Shown piece by piece: positions 54,950 through 63,298 of a stretch of 64,000 bases of DNA. The first letter of the stretch is position 1. Every line of letters starts with the position of its first letter. The translations under genes and the position numbers were made by a program. The notes under the pieces were generated by a model. That model had not been told where the DNA came from and ran no database searches. It saw nothing but the letters and a program-made list of their open reading frames with translations. Source of the DNA: an uncultured Bacteroides sp. GTDB lineage: Bacteria > Bacteroidota > Bacteroidia > Bacteroidales > Bacteroidaceae. The stretch is from assembly GCA_948847595.1 (NCBI GenBank), contig CAQOGY010000007.1, positions 62,001 to 126,000 on the forward strand. Direction: 5' to 3'.

Positions 54950-55527
54950 GTAGCAGGGAAGAAATATTAGCCAGTATTCGCAGGAATACGCAAGTACGTT
55001 ATGATAAGCCGGATATAGCGGATATGAAACGATTGTCATATCCCGACAAGATAGAGCAATTTTGTGCTATCAGCCGTGCGGTCGGCGGCACAGCAGTGGT
55101 ATTGGGTAAAGGGGAAGATGTAAATGCCGTGATTCGCCGGACGTATCCCGACGCTATGCGCATTGCTTCCGTATTGCCGGATATTTCCTGTGCCACTTTC
55201 AATCCCGATAATCTGGACGACCCGCAAGAATTGGATGGTACGGATGTAGCAGTGGTGAAAGGAGAAATCGGCGTAGCCGAGAACGGAGCTATCTGGATTC
55301 CGCAGACAGTAAAGTATAAAGCTGTTTATTTTATCTCGGAGAAGTTAGTCATTCTGCTCGACCGGAATAAGATTGTGAATACGATGTACGATGCCTACCG
55401 TGAATTGGATGGACAGGAATATAAGTTCGGTACGTTCATCTCCGGCCCTTCAAAGACTGCCGATATCGAGCAGGCATTAGTGATGGGGGCGCATGGTGCA
55501 CGGGATGTATTGGTCATATTAATGTAG
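54946..55527 (+). CDS. lutC: L-lactate utilisation protein LutC
   Basis: This 193 aa LUD-domain protein has the conserved VVKGEIGVAENGAIWI and FISGPSKTADIEQALVMGAHG segments. It is the third member of the Lut system. Its start codon overlaps the lutB stop. Confidence 0.93.
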   Translation: MSSREEILASIRRNTQVRYDKPDIADMKRLSYPDKIEQFCAISRAVGGTAVVLGKGEDVNAVIRRTYPDAMRIASVLPDISCATFNPDNLDDPQELDGTDVAVVKGEIGVAENGAIWIPQTVKYKAVYFISEKLVILLDRNKIVNTMYDAYRELDGQEYKFGTFISGPSKTADIEQALVMGAHGARDVLVILM

Positions 55528-55595
55528 TATCTGTTTATTAATATATATTGCAACGTGAATGACATAAAAGCGGTTACAGACCGTGCGAAATTTGT

Positions 55596-56114
55596 ATGAA
55601 AGAGAAGAATATAATCAAGATTAAACGTTATGAATCGCCGTGCGGTATATTGATGCTCGGTTCGTTCGGCGACAAGCTCTGTCTATGTGACTGGCAGGTA
55701 GAAAAACATCGGGAACATGTGGATAAACGATTGAAACGGCTCTTACGTGCCGAATTTGAGGAAGGAATGTCGGACGTGATTGGAGAGGCCGCAAGACAAC
55801 TCGACGAATTCTTTGCAGGAAAACGCAAAGAATTCACTGTCCCGCTCCTTTTCGTCGGCACGGAGTTTCAAAAGCTTGTATGGAATGAACTACTGAAGAT
55901 TCCTTTCGGTCAGACGATTTCCTATGGTGAAATGGCACAGCGTATCGGTATGTCCAAGGCTGTCCGTGCGGTAGCCAATGCCAACGGGGCGAACTCCATG
56001 TCGATTTTCGCACCCTGTCATCGGATAATCGGCAGTGACCGTTCGCTGACGGGCTATGCTGGGGGACTTCCAGCGAAAAAATACCTCTTGGAACTGGAAG
56101 CGAATAATGAATAA
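55596..56114 (+). CDS. ogt: methylated-DNA--protein-cysteine methyltransferase
   Basis: This 172 aa suicide repair enzyme removes alkyl groups from O6-alkylguanine. The acceptor Cys141 is in FAPCHRIIGSDRSLTGYAGGL, and the wing region is FGQTISYGEMAQRIG. The length is that of Ogt/MGMT without the Ada N-terminal domain. A terminator overlaps its stop codon. Confidence 0.93.
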   Translation: MKEKNIIKIKRYESPCGILMLGSFGDKLCLCDWQVEKHREHVDKRLKRLLRAEFEEGMSDVIGEAARQLDEFFAGKRKEFTVPLLFVGTEFQKLVWNELLKIPFGQTISYGEMAQRIGMSKAVRAVANANGANSMSIFAPCHRIIGSDRSLTGYAGGLPAKKYLLELEANNE

Positions 56115-56152
56115 ACAGAGCTTCTGTTTACCCGAAATAGAGGCTCTGTTTG
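56114..56152 (+). terminator. terminator of ogt
   Basis: AACAGAGC...GCTCTGTT stem, with TCT/AGA continuing it, then TTGG. It starts on the stop codon of the methyltransferase gene. Confidence 0.65.
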
Positions 56153-56220
56153 GTGTAAATAGAGCGTTTGTTTCATCCCGTTGATTCAGAAGAATAATAA
56201 ACTGTTTAAATATAAATAAT

Positions 56221-57093
56221 ATGTATGCCAATAAAGTAAAGAAAATAGCTGCCGTCCATGACCTTTCGGGGATGGGGCGCGTATCTCTGACTGTCGTTAT
56301 TCCTATTCTTTCATCAATGGGCTTTCAGGTTTGTCCGCTTCCTACGGCGGTACTGTCCAACCATACGCAATATCCCGGCTTCTCCTTTTTAGACCTCACC
56401 GATGAAATGCCGAAGATTATAGCCGGATGGAAAAAACTGGAAGTACAATTCGACGCCATTTACACCGGATACCTCGGTTCGCCGAAACAGATACAGATTG
56501 TTTCCGATTTTATCAAAGACTTCCGCCAGCCGGACGGCCTGATAGTAGCCGACCCGGTGTTGGGAGATAACGGCCGCCTATATACCAACTTTGATATGGA
56601 GATGGTAAAAGAGATGCGTCACCTGATAACCAAAGCGGACGTGATTACTCCTAATCTGACGGAACTGTTCTATTTGCTGGACAGACCTTATAAGGCAGAT
56701 AATACGGATGAAGAATTGAAAGAATATCTCCGTCTTTTATCTGATAAAGGCCCGGAAGTTGTTATCATTACCAGTGTCCCCGTACATGATGAACCACATA
56801 AAACGTCCGTTTATGCCTATAATCGTCAAGGAAACCGCTACTGGAAAGTGACCTGTCCTTATCTGCCCGCCCATTATCCAGGCACGGGAGATACTTTTAC
56901 CAGTGTCATCACTGGTTCTTTAATGCAGGGAGACAGTCTTCCGATGGCATTAGACCGTGCCACGCAGTTTATCCTGCAAGGCATCCGTGCCACATTCGGC
57001 TATGAATATGACAACCGCGAAGGTATCCTGTTGGAGAAAGTACTTCATAATCTGGATATGCCGATACAAATGGCGAGTTACGAACTAATATAA
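56221..57093 (+). CDS. pyridoxamine/pyridoxal kinase
   Basis: This 290 aa ribokinase-superfamily protein has the PdxK/PdxY-type start AAVHDLSGMGRVSLTVVIPILSSMG and the anion-hole motif GTGDTFTSV near residue 221. VIADPVLGDNGRLY-like sequence (VADPVLGDNGRLY) and DVITPNLTEL are also present. It phosphorylates B6 vitamers for PLP salvage. Confidence 0.92.
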   Translation: MYANKVKKIAAVHDLSGMGRVSLTVVIPILSSMGFQVCPLPTAVLSNHTQYPGFSFLDLTDEMPKIIAGWKKLEVQFDAIYTGYLGSPKQIQIVSDFIKDFRQPDGLIVADPVLGDNGRLYTNFDMEMVKEMRHLITKADVITPNLTELFYLLDRPYKADNTDEELKEYLRLLSDKGPEVVIITSVPVHDEPHKTSVYAYNRQGNRYWKVTCPYLPAHYPGTGDTFTSVITGSLMQGDSLPMALDRATQFILQGIRATFGYEYDNREGILLEKVLHNLDMPIQMASYELI

Positions 57094-57097
57094 GAAA

Positions 57098-58273
57098 TCA
57101 GAATTGTACCGTTACCCTTGCCGGAAGGTTTCCGAACGTCCATTTCGGGCCTTCTTTGACAAGTCGGACTGCTTCCTTGTCGGCAGATTCACATAACCCA
57201 TGAACGATAGTGATGTTTTGTGGGTTTCCTTCTTTGTCAACAAAGAAAACAAGAATAACCTCACCTTTCACATCCTTGCATTTGTCATCATCCGGACGGA
57301 TAAGGTTTTCTTCCAAATACTTCTTATACTTACGTTTACCTATTACCGGCTGCGGAGTCTGGTATTTATCTTTTGTTCCCACTACTACCACTTCATCAAG
57401 CGTTTGTTTATCTTCATTCATGGCAATCAACATTGTCCGACTGGTATCTACCGGTATTTCTACTGGTTCGTAACCGATAAACTGCGCTGTCAGTTCTTGG
57501 TTGCCTTCTTCTTTTTTCAATGTAAATTCACCGTTGAGGTCTGTGATTGTACCTGTATTCGTTCCGGTATATGCTACACTGGCTCCAATGATAGGCTCAC
57601 CCTTTTCATCCGTCACTTTGCCTTTAATCAGATTCCTGTTGGGAGCGGCTACTTTTGCCACTTTCATTTCAGGGACTTCGGAGTGAGAAGTATTTGTATC
57701 CGCTACTATTGTTTCTTCCAGCATTATCGCTTGTCCGGCAGTTTCCTCTCCGGTAGCTTCTTCTATAACCGGTGTTGCTGCTATCGGTACACTTTGCGGT
57801 TTAGGAGTCGTTTTGCTTTTGGCTACTATATTCTTTTTATCCACTTGCTTTACGATAACTTCATGAGTAGAATCTTGTTTCATCTTTGCTTCAGCCAAAG
57901 AGGAAATCTCCTCTTTCGGGGTGACAGGCTCGAACACTGCCGAAGGAATATCTTCTTTAGCGATAAACACATTATCTGTCATACTCTTTTTAAGAAACAG
58001 GAAATAAGTGCTGATGCCGATTCCAATCACCAGGCACGCAGCAATGCTCCAAGTGATGGCATACGAATTCTTTCTTTTTGAAGAGTTCGTATGCTTTACA
58101 GTATGGGCTGAAATCTGCATTCGCAGCTTCTCTATCCGTTCTTCGTGATTCCCTTCTACCTGGCTGTATCCATCCATAGCATCAGCCAGGAACGGGTCTT
58201 TCATCGACTCTTTTTCCAGTCGGTGTGCCTCTTTTCCTTTGCGGAGTCCTCGTATGTAGTCCAATAGTTTCAT
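57098..58273 (-). CDS. anti-sigma-position membrane protein with SusC-like module and TonB C-terminus
   Basis: This 391 aa protein has a cytoplasmic head (KGKEAHRLEKESMKDPFLADAMDGY), one transmembrane helix (SIAACLVIGIGISTYFLFL, about 76-94) and a periplasmic linker. A carboxypeptidase-like regulatory domain (KGKVTDEKGEPIIGASVAYTG) ends in LDEVVVVGTKD, as at the SusC plug, and a TonB C-terminal domain closes it (GEVILVFFVDKEGNPQNI...GPKWTFGNLPARVTVQF). It starts inside the sigma factor stop codon (ATGA), the place of an anti-sigma factor. Confidence 0.85.
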   Translation of the reverse strand: MKLLDYIRGLRKGKEAHRLEKESMKDPFLADAMDGYSQVEGNHEERIEKLRMQISAHTVKHTNSSKRKNSYAITWSIAACLVIGIGISTYFLFLKKSMTDNVFIAKEDIPSAVFEPVTPKEEISSLAEAKMKQDSTHEVIVKQVDKKNIVAKSKTTPKPQSVPIAATPVIEEATGEETAGQAIMLEETIVADTNTSHSEVPEMKVAKVAAPNRNLIKGKVTDEKGEPIIGASVAYTGTNTGTITDLNGEFTLKKEEGNQELTAQFIGYEPVEIPVDTSRTMLIAMNEDKQTLDEVVVVGTKDKYQTPQPVIGKRKYKKYLEENLIRPDDDKCKDVKGEVILVFFVDKEGNPQNITIVHGLCESADKEAVRLVKEGPKWTFGNLPARVTVQF

Positions 58274-58842
58274 AGGGTCTGTTTCTTAATGCAATTTTTT
58301 AAGTTTCGCTTTCCGTTCTGGATATAGCTTTTCACATTGTTCAGAGTAAATCCGGTTTGTTCGGCAACGTCAGCATAGGACATCTCTTCCAGAAAGAAAC
58401 GCGTAATGCTGAGCCGCTGTTCTTCGGGCAACTTTTCGAAGCAGTGATGCAACGCCTTCAATTGTTCTTCCGAACTTTCCTCTTCACTTAATAGATGCAG
58501 AAATTCGTCGGATTCCATAACATTAATGCTATAATCTAACGAAATCTCTTTGTTTTCTTTTCGTAAAAGCTGCAAGCAATGATTCTTGCCTACGCGGTAG
58601 AGCCACGGCTTGAAGACTTTTATCTCATAATTACCCATTTTCGGCAATAAGTCTTCAAACAACTGCATCACGGCTTCCTGCGCACGGTCTTCATCTTGCA
58701 GGTATTTCAGGCAAAGTCCATACAGTAACGGGATATAACGGTTATACAATTCACCGAAATATTCCGTATTCCCGGACTTTATATAGTGTGTAAGTAACTC
58801 TTCGTCCGATAGCTTCGATATGTTTCTTTTGAAAAACAGCAT
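58270..58842 (-). CDS. ECF-type RNA polymerase sigma factor
   Basis: This 190 aa protein has sigma-70 region 2 (YIPLLYGLCLKYLQDEDRAQEAVMQLFEDLL, residues 31-61) and region 4 (LPEEQRLSITRFFLEEMSYADVAEQTGFTLNNVKSYIQNGKRNLK, residues 138-182). The start codon directly abuts the plsC-type stop codon, and the stop overlaps the downstream TonB-fusion gene. It therefore sits in an operon with phospholipid genes and a likely regulator. Confidence 0.94.
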   Translation of the reverse strand: MLFFKRNISKLSDEELLTHYIKSGNTEYFGELYNRYIPLLYGLCLKYLQDEDRAQEAVMQLFEDLLPKMGNYEIKVFKPWLYRVGKNHCLQLLRKENKEISLDYSINVMESDEFLHLLSEEESSEEQLKALHHCFEKLPEEQRLSITRFFLEEMSYADVAEQTGFTLNNVKSYIQNGKRNLKNCIKKQTL

Positions 58843-59517
58843 CTATTCTTCGTCTTCTTCTATAATAACCTGATATTTCTCTTTCATTTCTTCAAAATCT
58901 TCTGTTACCTGATTTAGAATTTCGTGCGTATCCGTACTCTTTACCAATGCGGGCATACCGTAATGGATGGATGCCTTATAAGGTAACAGTAGTAGTTCGC
59001 CTTTGGGTAGGGAACGTCCCATACCAGTCATAAATACAGGTACATATTTCAGTTCAGGGCGTAGGGACAGGATACGGGCTATACCTGATTTAATCTTTCC
59101 CATTTGTTCCGGTTTCCCTCTTGTTCCTTCGGGAAAAAGGATGAGTGAATATCCGGCATCAATCGCTTCAAGCATTTTACGGATAGGGTCATGCTCCGAA
59201 TCTTTTTCTCCTTTTCTTCTGATTAAAAGCGTATTGATAAAATAATTGCTCATGGAAGCCTGGAAACGGGTTCTTCCGAAATAGTCCTCTGCGGCTACGG
59301 GCTTGACCTTCCACAGAAGGTCGCCGGGCAGGGAGGATAGCAGACTCAAAGTATCCAGGTGACTGTTGTGGTTGGCAAGAATAATAAATTGCTTTTCCTT
59401 TCTGAGAAAGCGGCAGTCGGTGAACTGGACTCCTACGATTAACTTCAGGAACCAGTGGCAAATACCTTTATATATAATCTGCATAATGGCAGATTGCATG
59501 AATCTCTTTTTCATCAT
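58843..59517 (-). CDS. 1-acyl-glycerol-3-phosphate acyltransferase-like protein
   Basis: This 224 aa PlsC-family acyltransferase has the catalytic motif NHNSHLD (HxxxxD) and substrate motif FPEGTRG. It probably makes phosphatidic acid, the substrate of the CdsA encoded just upstream in the operon. It has a short N-terminal amphipathic or membrane segment. Confidence 0.9.
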   Translation of the reverse strand: MMKKRFMQSAIMQIIYKGICHWFLKLIVGVQFTDCRFLRKEKQFIILANHNSHLDTLSLLSSLPGDLLWKVKPVAAEDYFGRTRFQASMSNYFINTLLIRRKGEKDSEHDPIRKMLEAIDAGYSLILFPEGTRGKPEQMGKIKSGIARILSLRPELKYVPVFMTGMGRSLPKGELLLLPYKASIHYGMPALVKSTDTHEILNQVTEDFEEMKEKYQVIIEEDEE

Positions 59518-59525
59518 TTCTCCGT

Positions 59526-60482
59526 CTAATAAGCAATGTAATAAACTAAATGAAAAAATACAGGAGCAGTGTAGGACAAGGAGTCTATGCGGTCGAATAC
59601 ACCGCCGTGTCCGGGGATGCTGTTCCCCATGTCCTTGATTCCTTTATCCCGCTTGATGGCTGAGATAACGACATCTCCCGAGAATCCGGCAATGGCAATG
59701 AGTGCGCTTACTAGGATTACATTAGGGCCGGAAAGCGGAGTGAGGAATCCCAGGAAATAGCCGATAATGGTAGTGCTGATTACACCGCCCAGGAAACCTT
59801 CCCATGTCTTGTTGGGGCTTACTTTAGGCAGAATCTTATGTCGTCCGAAAAGTTTTCCCCATACGAACTGCATGATGTCATTGATTTCCGTAAGGAATAC
59901 AAGGAATAGCAATAATCCGCGTCCGCCCGCATTGAAGCCCGGCAGTTCGGGAAGCGAGAGGAGATAGGCGAGGTGGCTGATACCGAATACGGAAAGCATC
60001 AGTATCCATTGCAGTAGTGCCATTGACTTGGTGATGCCGTGAGTTTCTCCTTTCAGGACGAGCCGGAAAGGAAGTACGAGAAACATGACTACCGGAATGA
60101 AGATGATATATGCTCCATACCACGCTATATAGGCAAGATAATATTGGATAGGAATAGCCAGTATCCCCCAAAATAGTGCCCCGCGGTCTGCTTCCCTGAA
60201 TCCTAACACAGAATAAAGTTCTCTGAAGGCTATAAAAGAGAGGAAGGCGAGGAAGAAATAAGAAATATCATAGCTGATAAACACGGCGCCGATAAACATG
60301 GCAGCCATAATCCACCAGGAACGGGTGCGGGCGGTGAGTTCACTGATATTTGTTTTCGGAGACAGCTTCTTTACAAGAAAAAGAAGAATACTTGCCGTGA
60401 TAAGTAATCCGATAATAAGAGAGATGACGATGATTAGTTCATCGCTTAGCGTAGGGAAGATTTTGTCGAGTAGTTCTTTCAT
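59526..60482 (-). CDS. cdsA: phosphatidate cytidylyltransferase
   Basis: This 318 aa polytopic membrane enzyme makes CDP-diacylglycerol. The signature is near the C-terminus: SAIKRDKGIKDMGNSIPGHG followed by GVFDRIDS. Its start overlaps the stop of the CDP-alcohol transferase gene by 4 bp. Confidence 0.94.
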   Translation of the reverse strand: MKELLDKIFPTLSDELIIVISLIIGLLITASILLFLVKKLSPKTNISELTARTRSWWIMAAMFIGAVFISYDISYFFLAFLSFIAFRELYSVLGFREADRGALFWGILAIPIQYYLAYIAWYGAYIIFIPVVMFLVLPFRLVLKGETHGITKSMALLQWILMLSVFGISHLAYLLSLPELPGFNAGGRGLLLFLVFLTEINDIMQFVWGKLFGRHKILPKVSPNKTWEGFLGGVISTTIIGYFLGFLTPLSGPNVILVSALIAIAGFSGDVVISAIKRDKGIKDMGNSIPGHGGVFDRIDSLSYTAPVFFHLVYYIAY

Positions 60483-61135
60483 TTTATTTCATGGTTTGTA
60501 GTGTGCGACATGAGGTACAGCCGATGGATAAGTGTGGCGATAAGACCGATATTCATAACTATAAGGGTAATAAGACATACCGTCTGTTCGTGTCCCCAAT
60601 GCAGGGTGCAGGTGGCGACAACAAAAGCGAAAGTCAGTAATGCCATGCGGTGTTGTTTCGCCATCGGCCCGTTAAAGAAATGTTGTTGTGTCTTATAAGC
60701 GCCTATCCAGCGGAAATAAGCGGTCATCACGGCAAGCAGGGCAGCCATCCATCCCAGTTCTATCCCGAACCCGCCTGCTACATAACCCACCGGAATGATG
60801 AACAGGGCATCGGCAAAGCGGTCGGGCATATCATTATAAAGGTCACCGTTAGCACTTTTCTTTCCCCCTTCGATGGCTACCATTCCATCAAACAGATTGC
60901 AAAGCAATCGTGACTGCATACAAACAATAAATAATATATAGGCTACATATTTACTGAAATCGGGATAGATAACTGTACTAATCAGTAGGAGACAACCAAT
61001 CAGAGCAAAAAATACGCTCATCATGGAAATTTGATTGGGGGTAATACCCCAACGAGTGAGTTTACGGGCGATACTGTTAGCCCAAGCGGTGTTTCGTGAG
61101 GCTATTTCCCGCCTTCCATCTACTTCGTTTTCCAT
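60479..61135 (-). CDS. CDP-alcohol phosphatidyltransferase family protein with divergent motif
   Basis: This 218 aa membrane protein is CDP-alcohol phosphatidyltransferase-like. The normal motif D-x2-DG-x2-AR-x8-G-x3-D-x3-D is recognisable but altered: NLFDGMVAIEGGKKSANG then DLYNDMPDRFAD. The first Asp is Asn, the Arg is Ile, and the Asp after the second Gly has moved. This looks like a known sub-branch rather than decay. It heads the phospholipid operon; the head-group alcohol is unknown. Confidence 0.85.
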   Translation of the reverse strand: MENEVDGRREIASRNTAWANSIARKLTRWGITPNQISMMSVFFALIGCLLLISTVIYPDFSKYVAYILFIVCMQSRLLCNLFDGMVAIEGGKKSANGDLYNDMPDRFADALFIIPVGYVAGGFGIELGWMAALLAVMTAYFRWIGAYKTQQHFFNGPMAKQHRMALLTFAFVVATCTLHWGHEQTVCLITLIVMNIGLIATLIHRLYLMSHTTNHEIK

Positions 61136-61326
61136 ATTTGCAAGTGTTTATGATTCGCAAATATACACATCATATTAAGAGTTGCAAAGGAATGAGGAAG
61201 AATTTTGAAATACATCTGTTTTTCAATAAAATAAAAAAAAGTTTGAGTGGTTTTGTGGAATCTATGTGAAATCTGCATCTCTATAGTAAAAGCGAATTAA
61301 TTGTCATATTTTTAAATAATGAAGTC

Positions 61327-63159
61327 ATGAGAACAAATCAATTCAGAGCGATGATGCTCGTACTGCTGATGGCAGTTGTTTCTTTAGGTACAGTGAGTGC
61401 GCAAGTAATTACCGTGACGGGTACTGTGACGGATGCGGTAGACGGAACACCGGTTGTCGGTTGTTCGGTCGTGGTAAAGGGAAACAAGAATGGTGTGATA
61501 ACCAATATGAATGGTCAGTATTCTATTCTGGTTAAAAAGGGTGATACGTTGTTGTTCCAGTTTGTCGGGTATAAGCAGGAGCGAAGAGTAGTTAAATCAG
61601 CGCAACTGGATGTGAAGTTGAAAACGGATAATGTTGCATTGGAAGAGTGTGTGGTAACAGGCTACGGTACGATGAAAACAAAAGCAATGACCGGCTCTTA
61701 TATGGCAATCTGTCCGGTACCGGCAGTCATGTACGATAGGGTGAATACGGAAGAATACGGCCAGATTCAAGAGAACGGTTTCAAGAATGTATCGGATGCC
61801 GCACTTTCAACTTTCTCCATTGATGTGGATGCTGCTTCCTACAGTAATATGCGTCGTTTTATCAATAAAGGAGAACTGCCGCCTGCTGACGCTGTCCGCA
61901 CGGAAGAACTTGTAAATTACTTCTCATACGATTATCCGAAACCGGCAGGCAGTGACCCTGTGAAGATTACCATGGAATCCGGAGAATGTCCCTGGAATGC
62001 TTCTCACCGCCTGGTGCGTATCGGATTAAAGGCCAAAGAGATTCCTACGGATAATCTGCCTGCATCCAATTTAGTCTTTCTGATTGATGTCTCCGGTTCT
62101 ATGTGGGGAGCCAATCGCTTGGAATTGGTGAAGTCGTCTCTCAAATTACTGGTCAATAACTTACGTGATAAAGATAAAGTAGCTATCGTGACTTATGCAG
62201 GCAGTGCAGGCGTGAAACTGGAAGCAACTCCGGGCAGCGACAAACAGAAGATTCGCGAAGCGATAGACGAACTGACGGCAGGCGGCTCTACCGCAGGTGG
62301 TGCCGGTATCCTGCTGGCATACAAAATAGCAAAGAAGAATTTTATCTCTAATGGTAATAACCGTATCATTCTCTGCTCCGACGGTGATTTTAATGTGGGC
62401 GTTTCTTCGGCCGAAGGATTGGAGCAACTGATAGAGAAAGAACGGAAGAATGGAGTATTCCTTACCGTATTGGGCTATGGAATGGGAAATTATAAAGATA
62501 AAAAGATGCAGGTTTTGGCAGAAAAGGGGAATGGAAACTATGCTTATATAGATAATCTGCAAGAAGCCAACCGCGTACTGGTCGGTGAATTTGGTGCTAC
62601 TCTCCATACTGTTGCGAAAGATGTAAAATTGCAGGTAGAGTTTAATCCTTCACAAGTACAGGCATACCGTTTGATAGGTTACGAAAGCCGTCTGCTGAAA
62701 GATGAAGATTTCAATAACGACGCGAAGGATGCCGGAGATATGGGGGCAGGACATACAGTGACCGCTTTCTACGAAGTAATTCCCACAGGCGTGAAGAATG
62801 ACTATGTAGGCAAGGTAGATGATTTGAAATATCAGAAGAAAGAAAAAGTGAGCGTGAAACCGACAGGTTCCAGTGAACTCCTGACCGTGAAGCTGCGCTA
62901 TAAAGCCCCGGATAAAGACGTCAGCAAGAAAATGGAGCTTCCTTTCGTTGACAGCAAAGGAAATAATGTATCTTCCGATTTCCGCTTTGCTTCTGCCGTA
63001 GCGATGTTCGGACAATTGCTTCGGAATTCTGATTTCAAAGGAAATGCCAGTTATGATAAAGTAATAAGCCTGGCAAAACAAGGGCTGAATAATGATGATA
63101 AAGGGTATAGGAGAGAATTTGTCCGTCTGGTTGAGGCTGCTAGGGGAATAGGAGAGTAA
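61327..63159 (+). CDS. vWA-domain protein with SusC-like N-terminal module
   Basis: This 610 aa secreted protein has a signal peptide to about VSAQ26, a carboxypeptidase-like regulatory domain (VTGTVTDAVDGTPVVGCSVVVKG) ending in a SusC-like EECVVTGYGTMKTK, then the YfbK-type N-terminal segment (FSIDVDAASYSNMRRFINKGELPPADAVR). A von Willebrand A domain with intact MIDAS DVSGSMWG follows, and a DUF3520-type C-terminus. The role is unknown; probably a metal-dependent adhesion or scaffolding function in the periplasm or at the surface. Confidence 0.9.
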   Translation: MRTNQFRAMMLVLLMAVVSLGTVSAQVITVTGTVTDAVDGTPVVGCSVVVKGNKNGVITNMNGQYSILVKKGDTLLFQFVGYKQERRVVKSAQLDVKLKTDNVALEECVVTGYGTMKTKAMTGSYMAICPVPAVMYDRVNTEEYGQIQENGFKNVSDAALSTFSIDVDAASYSNMRRFINKGELPPADAVRTEELVNYFSYDYPKPAGSDPVKITMESGECPWNASHRLVRIGLKAKEIPTDNLPASNLVFLIDVSGSMWGANRLELVKSSLKLLVNNLRDKDKVAIVTYAGSAGVKLEATPGSDKQKIREAIDELTAGGSTAGGAGILLAYKIAKKNFISNGNNRIILCSDGDFNVGVSSAEGLEQLIEKERKNGVFLTVLGYGMGNYKDKKMQVLAEKGNGNYAYIDNLQEANRVLVGEFGATLHTVAKDVKLQVEFNPSQVQAYRLIGYESRLLKDEDFNNDAKDAGDMGAGHTVTAFYEVIPTGVKNDYVGKVDDLKYQKKEKVSVKPTGSSELLTVKLRYKAPDKDVSKKMELPFVDSKGNNVSSDFRFASAVAMFGQLLRNSDFKGNASYDKVISLAKQGLNNDDKGYRREFVRLVEAARGIGE

Positions 63160-63218
63160 AACTGGACTGATTGTCTGTATGATGTCCATTTTCAAGTTTC
63201 CAACTTGATTAATAAAGG

Positions 63219-63263
63219 AACAGTGAATATCGTGGGAATATGCTCCGCTTGATGTTCACTGTT
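63219..63263. terminator. bidirectional terminator
   Basis: AACAGTGAA / TTCACTGTT stem between the convergent vWA and sulfatase genes, with TTCTTTTG on the right. Confidence 0.75.
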
Positions 63264-63298
63264 TCTTTTGGGAGAAAGGTTGAATTGCCAAAACTGAT

